A stretch of DNA of 64,000 nt, taken from assembly GCF_001691415.1 (NCBI RefSeq), contig NZ_LRRR01000003.1, positions 124,001-188,000 on the forward strand, read 5' to 3'. Below are positions 42,573 to 51,922 of the stretch, piece by piece. The translations under genes were made by a program, and so were the position numbers. The notes below the pieces were generated by a model. The model was not told the origin of the DNA. It worked only from the letters and a program-made list of their open reading frames with translations, and searched no databases. Position 1 is the stretch's first letter. Each line of letters starts with the position of its first letter. This stretch comes from Pararhodobacter sp. CCB-MM2 (GTDB lineage: Bacteria; Pseudomonadota; Alphaproteobacteria; Rhodobacterales; Rhodobacteraceae).

Positions 42573-43132
42573 CCCGCCTGACCGCCTTGGACCTGCCGCC
42601 CGTCGATCCGATGCCCGAGGAGACGCAGCGCTACCTCGACATCTGTCAGGAAAAGCTGGGCATGGTCCCCAATGTGATCGCGGCCTACACCTTCGACATC
42701 GCCAAGCTGAACGCCTTCACGGCGATGTATAACGACCTGATGCTGGGCCAGTCCGGCCTGACCAAGCTGGAGCGCGAGATGATCGCGGTGGTGGTCAGCT
42801 CGGTGAACCGTTGCTGGTATTGTCAGGTCGCCCATGGTGCCACGGTGCGGCAGCTGTCGGGCGATCCGGCGCTGGGCGAGGCGATGGTGATGAACTGGCG
42901 CGCGGCCAAGCTGGACGACCGCCAGATCGCCATGCTCTCCTTCGCCGAGAAGGTCACCAAGGCCTCGGCCGAGGTGGTCGAGGACGACCGCCAGTTCCTG
43001 CGCGATCACGGTTTCAGCGACCGCGACATCTTCGACATCGCCGCCGTCGTCGGCTTCTTCAGCATGTCGAACCGCGTTGCATCAGCGATTGGAATGCAAC
43101 CCAACACCGAATATCACGCGATGGCACGCTGA
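42569..43132 (+). CDS. Alkylhydroperoxidase AhpD-family (carboxymuconolactone decarboxylase-like) protein
   Basis: A 187-residue peroxidase-related protein. The active-site segment is VNRCWYCQVAHGATVRQLSG, with the CxxC pair and nearby His typical of the family, preceded by LTKLEREMIAVVVSS. These thiol enzymes reduce peroxides with an external donor. It starts within the GNAT stop (ATGA). Confidence 0.87.
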   Translation: MTRLTALDLPPVDPMPEETQRYLDICQEKLGMVPNVIAAYTFDIAKLNAFTAMYNDLMLGQSGLTKLEREMIAVVVSSVNRCWYCQVAHGATVRQLSGDPALGEAMVMNWRAAKLDDRQIAMLSFAEKVTKASAEVVEDDRQFLRDHGFSDRDIFDIAAVVGFFSMSNRVASAIGMQPNTEYHAMAR

Positions 43133-43183
43133 TCGCCCCTTGACCCTCACGCCGATGTGAACAGGTTAAGCGGCGCTGTTTCA

Positions 43184-43224
43184 CTTTGCCCCAAATACGC
43201 CGGGGGTCCGGGGGCTGGCCCCCG
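43184..43224 (-). repeat. Extragenic dispersed repeat, copy B
   Basis: On the minus strand it has ACCCCCGGCGTATTTGGGG followed by CAAAG, with a GC-rich inverted repeat on its left. It belongs to the family also found at 32691, 54815 and 59372, and lies just upstream of the MFS gene. Confidence 0.45.
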
Positions 43225-43252
43225 GTTCGCCGGCTTGCCACGGATTGCGCCC

Positions 43253-44512
43253 ATGTCCCAGCCTCTCTCGCAGAAGGCCCCGCTGTTCACGCCCGTCCTG
43301 ATCGGCGGCTGTATCGTCATCTTGCTGGGCTTCGCCATCCGGGCCTCGTTCGGGGTGTTCCAGATCCCGATCGCCGAGGAATTCGGCTGGCCGCGCGCGG
43401 AATTCTCGCTCGCCATCGCCATCCAGAACCTCGCCTGGGGGATCGGCCAGCCGCTGTTCGGCGCCGTGGCCGAGCGTTTCGGCGACCGCAAGGCCATCGT
43501 GCTGGGCGCGCTGTTCTATGCCGCCGGCCTGCTGCTGACCGCCTTCGCCATGACGCCGGGCACCATGCAGCTGCTGGAGGTTCTGGTGGGCTTCGGCATC
43601 GCCGGGACGGGCTTCGGCGTGATCCTCGCCGTCGTCGGCCGCGCTGCCTCGGATGAGAACCGCTCGCTGGCGCTGGGCATCGCCACCGCCGCCGGGTCGG
43701 CCGGTCAGGTGATCGGCGCCCCGATTGCCGAGATCCTGCTGGGCCAGTTCCCGTGGCAGACCGTGTTCATGATTTTCGCCGTCGCCGTGCTGGCCGTGCT
43801 GCTGGTGCTGCCGATGATGCGCTCGCCCGCCATGGCCTCGAAGGCCGAGCTGGAGCAATCCATGGGGCAGGCGCTGACACAGGCGTTCAAGGATCCCAGC
43901 TTCTCGCTGATCTTCCTCGGCTTCTTCTCGTGCGGCTATCAGCTGGCGTTCATCACCGCCCACTTCCCGGCCATGGTGACCGAGATGTGCGGCGCGATTG
44001 CCCCCAATGGCTTCCTTGCCAGCCTCGGCATCACCACCACCTCGACGCTGGGCGCCGTGGCGATTTCGGTGATCGGTCTGGCCAATATCGCCGGCACCAT
44101 CACCGCCGCCTGGGCCGGCAAGCGCTGGTCGAAGAAATACCTGCTGGCCGGCATCTATGTCGCCCGCACCATCGTCGCCGCCGCCTTCATCGCGCTGCCG
44201 ATCACGCCCGGCTCGGTGCTGATCTTCTCGCTGCTGATGGGGGCTTTGTGGCTGGCCACGGTGCCCCTGACCTCTGGCCTCGTCGCGCATATCTACGGGC
44301 TGCGCTACATGGGCACGCTCTATGGCATCGTGTTCCTCAGCCACCAGATCGGCGGGTTCCTCGGCGTCTGGCTGGGCGGCACGCTGTATGATGCTTATGG
44401 CGATTACACGCTGGTGTGGTGGATCGGCGTCGGCGTCGGGGCCTTCTCGGCCATCGTGCATCTGCCAATCCGCGAGAAACCGATCAACGCACCGATGGTG
44501 GCCGCACAATGA
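43253..44512 (+). CDS. MFS transporter
   Basis: A 419-residue membrane protein with twelve predicted helices. It shows an N-terminal GFAIRASFGVFQIPIAEEFGW, the intracellular loop AVAERFGDRKAIVLGALFYAAG (motif A like) and a matching loop WAGKRWSKKYLLAGIYVAR in the second half. It resembles oxalate/monocarboxylate-type MFS members, but the substrate cannot be assigned. The ATG at 43253 follows the extragenic repeat. It overlaps the gph gene by 4 bases. Confidence 0.88.
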   Translation: MSQPLSQKAPLFTPVLIGGCIVILLGFAIRASFGVFQIPIAEEFGWPRAEFSLAIAIQNLAWGIGQPLFGAVAERFGDRKAIVLGALFYAAGLLLTAFAMTPGTMQLLEVLVGFGIAGTGFGVILAVVGRAASDENRSLALGIATAAGSAGQVIGAPIAEILLGQFPWQTVFMIFAVAVLAVLLVLPMMRSPAMASKAELEQSMGQALTQAFKDPSFSLIFLGFFSCGYQLAFITAHFPAMVTEMCGAIAPNGFLASLGITTTSTLGAVAISVIGLANIAGTITAAWAGKRWSKKYLLAGIYVARTIVAAAFIALPITPGSVLIFSLLMGALWLATVPLTSGLVAHIYGLRYMGTLYGIVFLSHQIGGFLGVWLGGTLYDAYGDYTLVWWIGVGVGAFSAIVHLPIREKPINAPMVAAQ

Positions 44513-45159
44513 GAATCGTCTTCGACCTTGATGGTACGCTGATCGACAGCGCCGCCGACATTCACTACGCCGCTTCGGCCACCGCCCGCGCCGAGGGCTT
44601 GCCCGAGGTCACGCTGGAGCAGACCCGCAGCTTCGTCGGCAACGGCGCGCGGGTCTTCGTCGAGCGGCTGGAACGCGCGACGGCGGGCTCGAACATTCCC
44701 GAGCGGACCGAGCGCATGCGCGCCACCTTCGCCGAAGAATACCGCAAGGCGCATGAGCGCACGCAGGTCTATCCCGGCGCCCTCGAGGCGCTGGAGGCCC
44801 TGAAGGCGGACGGCTGGAAGATCGGCCTGTGCACCAACAAGCCCAGCGTGCCGACCCGCGCGGTGCTGGAGCATTTCGGCTGGACCGAGCTGTTCGAGAC
44901 CGTGTTCGCCGGCGACACGCTGACCCGGATGAAGCCGGACCCCGAGCCGCTGGAAGCCGCGCTGGAGGCTTTGGGCGACGGGGTGTGCGTCTATGTCGGC
45001 GACAGCGAGGTCGATGCGGCGACGGCCGAGGCCGCGGGGATCCCCTTCGCGCTGTTCACCGAGGGCTACCGCAAGACACCTGTGGAGAAGATGCCGCATA
45101 CCGAGGCGTTTTCCGACTGGACCGAGCTGCCCGCCATCGCCGCCCGCATCGCCCGTTGA
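44509..45159 (+). CDS. gph: Phosphoglycolate phosphatase-like HAD hydrolase
   Basis: A 216-residue HAD-superfamily phosphatase. It has VFDLDGTLIDSAADI (nucleophile Asp), LCTNKPSVPTRAVLEHFG, RMKPDPEPLEAALEALG and VYVGDSEVDAATAEAAG. These match Gph, which hydrolyses 2-phosphoglycolate from DNA repair or Rubisco oxygenation. Other HAD substrates are possible. It starts in the MFS stop codon (ATGA) and ends before a bidirectional hairpin. Confidence 0.87.
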   Translation: MRIVFDLDGTLIDSAADIHYAASATARAEGLPEVTLEQTRSFVGNGARVFVERLERATAGSNIPERTERMRATFAEEYRKAHERTQVYPGALEALEALKADGWKIGLCTNKPSVPTRAVLEHFGWTELFETVFAGDTLTRMKPDPEPLEAALEALGDGVCVYVGDSEVDAATAEAAGIPFALFTEGYRKTPVEKMPHTEAFSDWTELPAIAARIAR

Positions 45160-45165
45160 GGCAAA

Positions 45166-45184
45166 GGTGGGGTTGAACCCCACC
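45166..45184. terminator. Bidirectional hairpin between convergent genes
   Basis: GGTGGGGT (45166-45173) pairs with ACCCCACC (45177-45184) with a three-base loop. It lies 6 bases past the gph stop and just beyond the GT4 gene end on the other strand. Confidence 0.65.
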
Positions 45185-45210
45185 CTACGCAGCGGCTGTC
45201 GGTGCCGGCC

Positions 45211-46383
45211 CTATTCCAACCCGGCGATGTCGCGCAGGTTGTTCATCCGCTTGGCGAAGACCTGTTCGAAGGCATTGGCCCGTGCGAAATCCACCGCGCG
45301 GCGCGACGCCTCGATCACCGCGACACGGTCGGCGTCCAGCCGCGTAATCGTCCGGGCCATCCCCGCGACCGACCCCTTGCGCACCAGCCATCCCGCCTGC
45401 GACTCCGCTTGCATCCGCTTCCACTGCCGGTTGGCATAGCCGACGATCGGCAGGCCGCAGCCCAAGGCCTCGACATAGGTGCTTTGCGGGCCGGACAGCC
45501 GGCGCGGGCAGAGATACAGATCCGCCTCGCGCCGCAGATGCGGCACCATAACCGGATCGAAGGGCGGCGGCGGCTGCAGGCTCATCACATCGGACAGCCC
45601 CATCGCGCCGATCCCGTCGCGCAGGCGCCCTTCCAACGGGCCGGTCCCGAACAGCTCCAGCCGGAAGGCCAGCCCGCGCTGACGCAGCAGGAAGGCCAGC
45701 GGGATCAGATCCTCGACCCCCGAGAGCGCGTCCACCTGCCCGAACCACGCCAGCCGCAAGGGCTCGCCCTGATGCAGCCGCGCGGCACGGTCGGATTGCT
45801 CGCCGGCGCGGGCGATCATCGGCGCGCGCATCCGGTTGTCGAGGTAGCGCAGGTGCTGGGGATTGACGCGGCGATAGGCCTCGGCCGCCGGGTAGCCGTC
45901 GAAATGGATGCCATCCGCGCGCCTCAAGGCCTGGCGCAGGGGCCCCTCGTTCTTCAGGCTCCACCAGCTGGCCCCCAGCCGGCGGCGGATCGAGGGGCTT
46001 GCGGCCATCGCCTTGGCAATGCGCCCGCCCAGCGGTTCCTCGACGGTATAGACCACGCGCCCCAACCGGCCGGTCATGGCCTCGGGCAGATCAAGGTGCT
46101 TCATGTCATCGGCGGTGACATAGACCAATGCGGCTTCGTCGAGCAGAAGATCAGGCACCCTTGCCCCGGCGTCCAAAGGCACCAGATCGAAGCCCAGCTG
46201 CGCCACCGAATAGCGCATGGGCTGATCGATATGCGTGGCACCGCGCCACATCACGCAACGGACCGGACCGGGCCACAATTGGCTATGCAATTTCATACCC
46301 TCGACGAATTTCACGTCGAGGATCACTTCATTGCCCGGCCGTTCGATCATCGGCGCGGGGGATAACATCACCAGAGAAGCCAT
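45211..46383 (-). CDS. Family 4 glycosyltransferase (GT-B)
   Basis: A 390-residue GT-B fold enzyme. The C-terminal donor domain shows LRLAWFGQVDALSGVEDLIP, FRLELFGTGPLEGRLRDG, DLYLCPRRLSGPQSTYVEAL (acidic/EX-type region) and CGLPIVGY. The acceptor-side N-terminus is unusual and not readable. It is the left end of the second polysaccharide locus and divergent from the glycosidase-like gene. The sugar is unknown. Confidence 0.8.
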   Translation of the reverse strand: MASLVMLSPAPMIERPGNEVILDVKFVEGMKLHSQLWPGPVRCVMWRGATHIDQPMRYSVAQLGFDLVPLDAGARVPDLLLDEAALVYVTADDMKHLDLPEAMTGRLGRVVYTVEEPLGGRIAKAMAASPSIRRRLGASWWSLKNEGPLRQALRRADGIHFDGYPAAEAYRRVNPQHLRYLDNRMRAPMIARAGEQSDRAARLHQGEPLRLAWFGQVDALSGVEDLIPLAFLLRQRGLAFRLELFGTGPLEGRLRDGIGAMGLSDVMSLQPPPPFDPVMVPHLRREADLYLCPRRLSGPQSTYVEALGCGLPIVGYANRQWKRMQAESQAGWLVRKGSVAGMARTITRLDADRVAVIEASRRAVDFARANAFEQVFAKRMNNLRDIAGLE

Positions 46384-46488
46384 GCCGGCGTCTCAGCCCC
46401 TTCAACTCGTGTTTCCGCAGAAAACGCTGGAATGTCTGGAAAAGTCCATCCTAAATTGCCCGGATGGCCGCCAAGGAGCCTTGTCCCC

Positions 46489-48192
46489 ATGCCTTTTCCC
46501 CGCCTTCTGATTGCGCTGAGCGCGGTGTTCTCGCTGCTGGCGTGTGCCCTGCCCGCCGCCGCCCAGATCGACATCGCCCCCCGCGAGGGTCGCCGCGCGC
46601 TGGGGATCAACACCGCCGAAGTGGTGGGCTGGTCGACCGAGCTGCCCTTCCTCGACGTGGCGCGCTCGGCCACGGAATGGGTGGGCCATACCGGCGATGG
46701 CTGGGGCGGGATGAGCGAGGCGGAGCTGTTCGACTCGGGTGCGCTGGATCAGGACGGCTGGGTCGTCGATTTCCCGCGCGGCCTGCGCAAGATCTCGACC
46801 TTCGTGCTGCAGGAACTGCCGGAGGGCATGACCTCGGCCGCCGGGACCTGGCACGTGACCTGGGAGGGCTCGGCCTATCTGGGCTTTCAAGGCGCCGTGC
46901 GGAATGTGCGCTACGGCGATAATTCCGCGACTTTCGACTACATCCCCGGTCAGGGCGGCGTGTTGATCGAATTCAACCGCGGCACGATGCGCAACCTTTC
47001 GGTCGTGCATGAGCGCAATCTCGAGCGTTTCGCGCAGGGCGAGATCTTCAACCCCGATTGGCTGGCGCGCGTGGGCGACATGGAGATCCTGCGCTTCATG
47101 GACTGGATGCGCACCAACAATTCGACGCTGGAGCATTGGGCTGACCGGCCGCAGGTCTCGGATTACAGCTGGGCGCGGCGCGGCGTGCCTTTGGAGATCA
47201 TGATCCGGCTGGCCAATGAGACCGGGGCCGAGCCCTGGTTCACCCTGCCCCATCTGGCCGACGAGGACTACGTCACCAACTTCGCCACCATGGTGCGCGA
47301 TCAGCTGGACCCCTCGCTGCGTGGCTGGTTTGAGTTTTCCAACGAGGTCTGGAACTGGTCCTTCACGCAGGCCGACTGGGCCGAGCAGAGCGCCCGCGCC
47401 CGATGGAATCGCGATTGGGCTTGGGTGCAGTTCGGCGCGGTCCACGCCGCCGAGGTGATGCGCCAGATCGACGCCGTTTATGCGGGTGAGGAATCGCGCC
47501 GGGTGCGGGTGCTGGGGCTGTTCACCGGCTGGATCGGGCTGGAGCAGGACATGCTGAACGCCCCCGACTATATCGCCGAGGACCCGGCCAACCGCCCGCC
47601 GCATGAATTTTTCGATGTCGTCGCGGTTACCGGCTATTTTTCGGGCGAGATGCATACCGAGGAGAAATCCCCGCTGATCCACGAATGGATCGACGCCAGC
47701 CACGCCGCCGCTGAACAGGCCGGGCGCGCGGCGGGTCTCTCGGGCTCGGCGCTGACCGATTACGTCACCGCGCATCGCTTCGATCAGGCGGTGGAGCTGG
47801 CGGCGCAGGATCTGATCGACGGCTCCGTCTCGGGCAATGTGGACAATTCGGTGCGTGACCTCATCGACCGGACGTTGACCTATCACGCCGGGGTCGCGGC
47901 GGAATATGGGCTGGGGTTGGTGATGTATGAGGGCGGCACGCATGTGGTGCTCTCGCCCTCCGAACATGGCGACGAGGAAATGGCCGCCTTCTTCGAAGCG
48001 CTGAACTATTCCGACGCGATGGGCCGGGTCTATGACGTGCTGCTGGAGGGCTGGCAATCGCTGACCCCGGCGCCCTTCGTCGCCTATATGGACGTGGGCC
48101 GCCCGTCGATCTGGGGCGGCTGGGGCCATCTGCGGCATCTCGACGACGACACCGCGCGCTGGCGTTCGCTCATGGCGGCGTCCGAGCGATGA
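46489..48192 (+). CDS. Secreted glycoside-hydrolase-like protein in the polysaccharide locus
   Basis: A 567-residue exported protein. An N-terminal signal (MPFPRLLIALSAVFSLLACA...AAAQ) could be cleaved at AAAQ or, if lipidated, at C19. The rest looks like a beta domain (to about 190) followed by a TIM-barrel-like region. N285-E286 in WFEFSNEVWNW fits the clan GH-A acid/base site, and E481 in MYEGGTH could be the nucleophile. I do not recognise a named family. Such enzymes in exopolysaccharide loci trim or release the polymer. It is coupled to the next GT2 gene (ATGA). The start at 46489 directly yields the signal peptide. Confidence 0.62.
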   Translation: MPFPRLLIALSAVFSLLACALPAAAQIDIAPREGRRALGINTAEVVGWSTELPFLDVARSATEWVGHTGDGWGGMSEAELFDSGALDQDGWVVDFPRGLRKISTFVLQELPEGMTSAAGTWHVTWEGSAYLGFQGAVRNVRYGDNSATFDYIPGQGGVLIEFNRGTMRNLSVVHERNLERFAQGEIFNPDWLARVGDMEILRFMDWMRTNNSTLEHWADRPQVSDYSWARRGVPLEIMIRLANETGAEPWFTLPHLADEDYVTNFATMVRDQLDPSLRGWFEFSNEVWNWSFTQADWAEQSARARWNRDWAWVQFGAVHAAEVMRQIDAVYAGEESRRVRVLGLFTGWIGLEQDMLNAPDYIAEDPANRPPHEFFDVVAVTGYFSGEMHTEEKSPLIHEWIDASHAAAEQAGRAAGLSGSALTDYVTAHRFDQAVELAAQDLIDGSVSGNVDNSVRDLIDRTLTYHAGVAAEYGLGLVMYEGGTHVVLSPSEHGDEEMAAFFEALNYSDAMGRVYDVLLEGWQSLTPAPFVAYMDVGRPSIWGGWGHLRHLDDDTARWRSLMAASER

Positions 48193-49013
48193 GCCTCTCC
48201 GTCATCATCCCTGCCTGCAACGAGGGCCGCTATATCCACGCCTGCCTCTCGGCCATCCTCGCCTCCGAGGGGCCCGAGGGCGTGCAGGTCATCGTCGCGG
48301 CGAATGGCTGCACCGATGACACGGTGGCGCTGTCGATGACCCGTTCCGCGGTGTTCGAAGATCGCGGCTGGCGGCTCGACGTGCTGGACCTGCCCGCCTT
48401 GGGCAAGATGGGCGCGCTGGATGCGGGCGACGCGGTCGCGCAATTCCCGACGCGGGTCTATGTCGATGCCGATGTCGTCGTCTCTCCACCACTGCTGGCG
48501 CAATTGGCGCAGGCCTTGGCCACTGAAGCGCCCCGCTATGCCTCGGGCACGCCCGTAGTCACGGCGATCGGCTGGTCCAGCAAGGCCTTCGCGCGGCTCT
48601 GGGTGAAGCTGCCCTTCGTCACCGAGGGCGTGCCGGGCTTCGGCGTCTATGCGGTGAACGGGGCCGGGCGCGCGCGTTGGGGGACATTCCCGCAGATCAT
48701 CTCGGACGACACCTATGTCCGCGTGCAATTCGCGCCCGAGGAGCGGGTGAAAGTCCCCGCCACCTATGACTGGCCGCTGGTCGAGGGCTTCGACCGGCTG
48801 GTCCGCGTGCGCCGCCGTCAGGATCAGGGCGTGGTCGAGCTGCACGAGATCATCCCCGCGCAGATGGCGAATGAGGGCAAGGATGCGCCGTCACGCGGCT
48901 GGCTGCTGCGGCAGGCTGTCGCCGATCCCGTGGCTTTCGGGGTCTATGCGGCGGTGAAACTCGCGGTGAAGGCCGGTTGGGGCCGTCAGACGGGCTGGGT
49001 GCGCGGGCGCTGA
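48189..49013 (+). CDS. Family 2 glycosyltransferase
   Basis: A 274-residue GT-A enzyme. It begins LSVIIPACNEGRYIHACLSAI, with VIVAANGCTDDT, RVYVDADVVVSP (DxD) and a QIISDDTYVRVQF acceptor-side segment with a double Asp. It has no membrane segments and is short for the family. It starts in the stop codon of the glycosidase-like gene. Its 3' end overlaps the convergent GT4 gene by 28 bases. Confidence 0.85.
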   Translation: MSLSVIIPACNEGRYIHACLSAILASEGPEGVQVIVAANGCTDDTVALSMTRSAVFEDRGWRLDVLDLPALGKMGALDAGDAVAQFPTRVYVDADVVVSPPLLAQLAQALATEAPRYASGTPVVTAIGWSSKAFARLWVKLPFVTEGVPGFGVYAVNGAGRARWGTFPQIISDDTYVRVQFAPEERVKVPATYDWPLVEGFDRLVRVRRRQDQGVVELHEIIPAQMANEGKDAPSRGWLLRQAVADPVAFGVYAAVKLAVKAGWGRQTGWVRGR

Positions 49014-50206
49014 GTGAAGAGCGCGGCCAGCTTCGCGGCCTCGGTATCGATGTTGTGACGCATCAACACGCGGGCGCGGGCGGTGGTCGCCATGCGCTTC
49101 AGCTTGTCCTCGGGGCAGGTGGCGAGTTCGGTGATCGCCTCGGCCAAGGCCATGGGATCGCCCGCCGGAACCAGCCAGCCGGTGCGACCGTCCTGCATCA
49201 GCTCGGGCGTGCCGGCGACCCAGGTCGCGATGCAGGGCCGGGCCGAGACCATCGCCTCCATCACCACCATCGGCAGCCCCTCGGCAAAGGAGGGCAGCAC
49301 CAAAGCATGGGCATTCTCCAATTCGCGGCGAACCCCGGCCTCGTCGAGCCAGCCGGTGATCTCGATCCGATGGCCCAGACCCGATTGCGCAATGGCGCGT
49401 TCCATCGGGCGGCGCAGCGGACCATCGCCCACCAGCACCAGTTTCACATCGACGCCACGACGCGCGACCTCGGCCATCGCCTCGACGAGAATCAGCTGGC
49501 CTTTCTGCTCCACGAAGCGACCGATGTTAACCAAGGTGATCGGGCGCGTGACGGGCAGCGGGCGGGCGGATTCGTAATGCTGCGGCTCGATGCCGCAATG
49601 GACGACCTTGATGCGCGGCCAGATCCGGTAATCGACCAGACGGCAGAGCTGGCTGCGACCGTAGCTGGAAATCGCCACGGTGAAATCCGCCTTCTCCAGC
49701 TTCGTCTTCAAGGCCAGCGCCGCGGGCTTGTCGAATTCCTCCGGCCCGTGGACGGTGAAGGAGAAGGGCTTGCCGGTGATCTCCGAGACCAGCATCGCCA
49801 CCGTCGCGGCATTGGTGCCGAAATGCGCATGCAGCCGGTCGATGCGCTGGGCGCCGACCTGAACGGCGACATAGGCGGCTTCGAGGAAGTAGATCAAGTG
49901 CTTGAAAAGACCGGCTTCCGAGCCCCGGCTGACCTTCAGCGCAAGAAACAAAGCCTTGTAGATCCCCAGCGGATTCTGCAGCCCGGCAAGGAAGATCCCC
50001 CGGATCAGCGCCGGCAGGCCACGGGCCAGAACATAGTCGGTGGCAGCCTGTTCCTCGCGGTCCTGCGGGTCGGGAAGATCGCCGTCAAAGGGCCGCATGG
50101 CAAAGCGCTGCACGGCGATCCCGCGCCGTTCTAGGGCCCTGATCTCGCGCCGGATGAAGCTGTGCGAGGGGGCCGGATAGGTGTTCAGGATATAGCCGAT
50201 CTTCAC
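48986..50206 (-). CDS. Family 4 glycosyltransferase (colanic-acid WcaL-like)
   Basis: A 406-residue GT-B enzyme. It starts IGYILNTYPAPSHSFIRREIRALE, the typical N-terminus of WcaL/exopolysaccharide GT4 enzymes, with HAHFGTNAATVAMLVSEITG and TVHGPEEFDK. The donor domain has NIGRFVEQKGQLILVEAM, LVLVGDGPLRRPMERAI and VLPSFAEGLPMVVMEAM (EX7E site). It shares 28 bases with the convergent GT2 at its 3' end and is divergent from the flippase gene. Confidence 0.88.
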   Translation of the reverse strand: MKIGYILNTYPAPSHSFIRREIRALERRGIAVQRFAMRPFDGDLPDPQDREEQAATDYVLARGLPALIRGIFLAGLQNPLGIYKALFLALKVSRGSEAGLFKHLIYFLEAAYVAVQVGAQRIDRLHAHFGTNAATVAMLVSEITGKPFSFTVHGPEEFDKPAALALKTKLEKADFTVAISSYGRSQLCRLVDYRIWPRIKVVHCGIEPQHYESARPLPVTRPITLVNIGRFVEQKGQLILVEAMAEVARRGVDVKLVLVGDGPLRRPMERAIAQSGLGHRIEITGWLDEAGVRRELENAHALVLPSFAEGLPMVVMEAMVSARPCIATWVAGTPELMQDGRTGWLVPAGDPMALAEAITELATCPEDKLKRMATTARARVLMRHNIDTEAAKLAALFTQRPRTQPV

Positions 50207-50471
50207 GCCGTTGCCTTGAGTCGTCAGGGGGAATGTCCGAATTCTTGGCCGCTGATTGTCGCCGGGAATGGGGCGAATTCAAGAAACCCCACGGGCTTTG
50301 GCGCGGCAGGGCGCACGATACCGGGGGCTTTCGGCGGGCGCCTCATTGCCGCCGCAATTAACCTTCATCCGAGAAAAGGTGCCGGGGCGTCACACTTGCC
50401 TGAGTCCGCAAGTCTGCCCCTATTGCGGAGTACCTGATGTGTCCGATGTTGCAGCAGTAAGCGGCCAGAGA
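50207..50471. promoter_or_regulatory. Divergent intergenic region between the GT4 gene and the Wzx gene
   Basis: 265 bases without a supported gene. Promoters for both flanking genes are expected here; I could not place them with confidence. Confidence 0.4.
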
Positions 50472-51809
50472 ATGAAAAGCGACAGCCTGACCAGCCGGAT
50501 CATGCGCTCGTCGATGTTCACCATCGGCGGCTTTGGCGTGCAACAAGTGGTGCGCTTCGGCTCCAACCTGATCCTCGCGCGGCTTTTGTTCCCGGAAGCC
50601 TTCGGCACCATGGCGCTGGTCACGGTGTTGCTGGTCGGCCTGACCATGCTGTCGGATCTGGGCATCCAGCCCGCCATCCAGTCCTCCAAGCGCGGGGACG
50701 ATCCCGATTTCCTCAACACCGCCTGGACGCTGAACATGATCCGCGCGGTGCTGCTGTTTCTGGCCGCCTGCCTGCTGGCCTATCCGATGTCGGTCTTCTA
50801 CGACGAGCCGGTGCTGTTCCAGCTGGTGCCCGTCGCCGCGGTATCAATGCTGATCCTCGCGCTCGAACCCACCCGGGCCGAGAGCGCCTCGCGGCACATG
50901 CTGCTGGGCCGGGTCACCTTGCTGGAGGTTCTGGCGCAGGTGATCAGCGTGTCCTTCATGCTTGTGCTGGCCTGGATCACGCAATCGATCTGGGCGCTGG
51001 TGATCGGCAACCTTGTGAACGCCGCCGCGCGGGCCGGTCTGGCCTGGGTCATCCTGCCGGGCATTAACAACCGCCTGCATTACGACCGCGAGTCGGCCAA
51101 GGAGCTGGTGCATTACGGGCGCTGGATCTTCTTCTCGACGGTTGCCGGTTTCCTCGTGCTGCAGTCGGACAAGCTGATCCTCGGCCGCTTCCTGTCGATG
51201 GAAGAGCTGGGCCTCTACAACATCGGTTACTTCCTCGCCGGCTTCCCGCTGATGCTGGGGCAATTGCTGGTGCAGCGGCTGATGATCCCGATCTACCGCG
51301 CCTCGCCCCCGTCGGAATCGCGGGAGAACTTCCTGCACCTGCGCCGGATCCGGTTCATGCTGTCGGGCCTGTTGATCGCCGGGGTCACGCCGCTGGCGCT
51401 GGGCGGGGTGTATATCGTCGATCTGCTCTATGACTCGCGCTATGCCTCGTCGGGTGCGGTGACGACCATCGTGTCGATGGCGCTGCTGCCGCAAATGCTG
51501 GGTCTGACCTATGATCAGGTGACGCTGGCCTCGGGCGACTCCCGCGGGTTCTTCACGCTGAACGCGACCCGCGCGGTGCTGCTGGTGTCGTTGCTGCTGG
51601 TGCTGGTGCCGATGCTGGGCATTCCCGGCGCACCCTTGGCGATGGCGGCGACCACCCTGCTCAGCTATCCGCTGCAGGTCCGTCTGGCGCGCAAGTACGG
51701 GGCTTGGGATGTGCTGCATGACGCGCTGATGGCGGGTCTGGCGGTGATCCTGCTGGGGGTGACGGTGTTGATCCACCGCGCCGACCTCGCGGCCATCTTC
51801 GCCGGCTGA
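50472..51809 (+). CDS. Polysaccharide flippase (Wzx/oligosaccharide-flippase family)
   Basis: A 445-residue membrane protein with about 12-14 helices. It has SMFTIGGFGVQQVVRFGSNLILARLLFPEAFG, a characteristic opening of the PST/lipopolysaccharide-flippase family, then FLVLQSDKLILGRFLSMEELGLYNIGYFLA mid-protein. It would move the lipid-linked repeat unit across the inner membrane for Wzz-controlled polymerisation. The ATG at 50472 follows a purine-rich site; the frame is open far upstream but that part is not conserved. Confidence 0.85.
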   Translation: MKSDSLTSRIMRSSMFTIGGFGVQQVVRFGSNLILARLLFPEAFGTMALVTVLLVGLTMLSDLGIQPAIQSSKRGDDPDFLNTAWTLNMIRAVLLFLAACLLAYPMSVFYDEPVLFQLVPVAAVSMLILALEPTRAESASRHMLLGRVTLLEVLAQVISVSFMLVLAWITQSIWALVIGNLVNAAARAGLAWVILPGINNRLHYDRESAKELVHYGRWIFFSTVAGFLVLQSDKLILGRFLSMEELGLYNIGYFLAGFPLMLGQLLVQRLMIPIYRASPPSESRENFLHLRRIRFMLSGLLIAGVTPLALGGVYIVDLLYDSRYASSGAVTTIVSMALLPQMLGLTYDQVTLASGDSRGFFTLNATRAVLLVSLLLVLVPMLGIPGAPLAMAATTLLSYPLQVRLARKYGAWDVLHDALMAGLAVILLGVTVLIHRADLAAIFAG

Positions 51810-51922
51810 GCGACCCCATTCACCTTGCTTCTGCCCAATTTGTGACAGGCTTTTCCGCCACCACAGGGTAAAATGTCGTGATCGGTGGACGGGGGATGCC
51901 TCGCCGCGCTGAGGAAGGGCTC

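Noticed and set aside
46402..48138. Long minus-strand frame opposite the glycosidase-like gene
   Set aside because: The plus strand has a signal peptide, coupling to the GT2 gene and catalytic-like motifs; the minus frame shows none.
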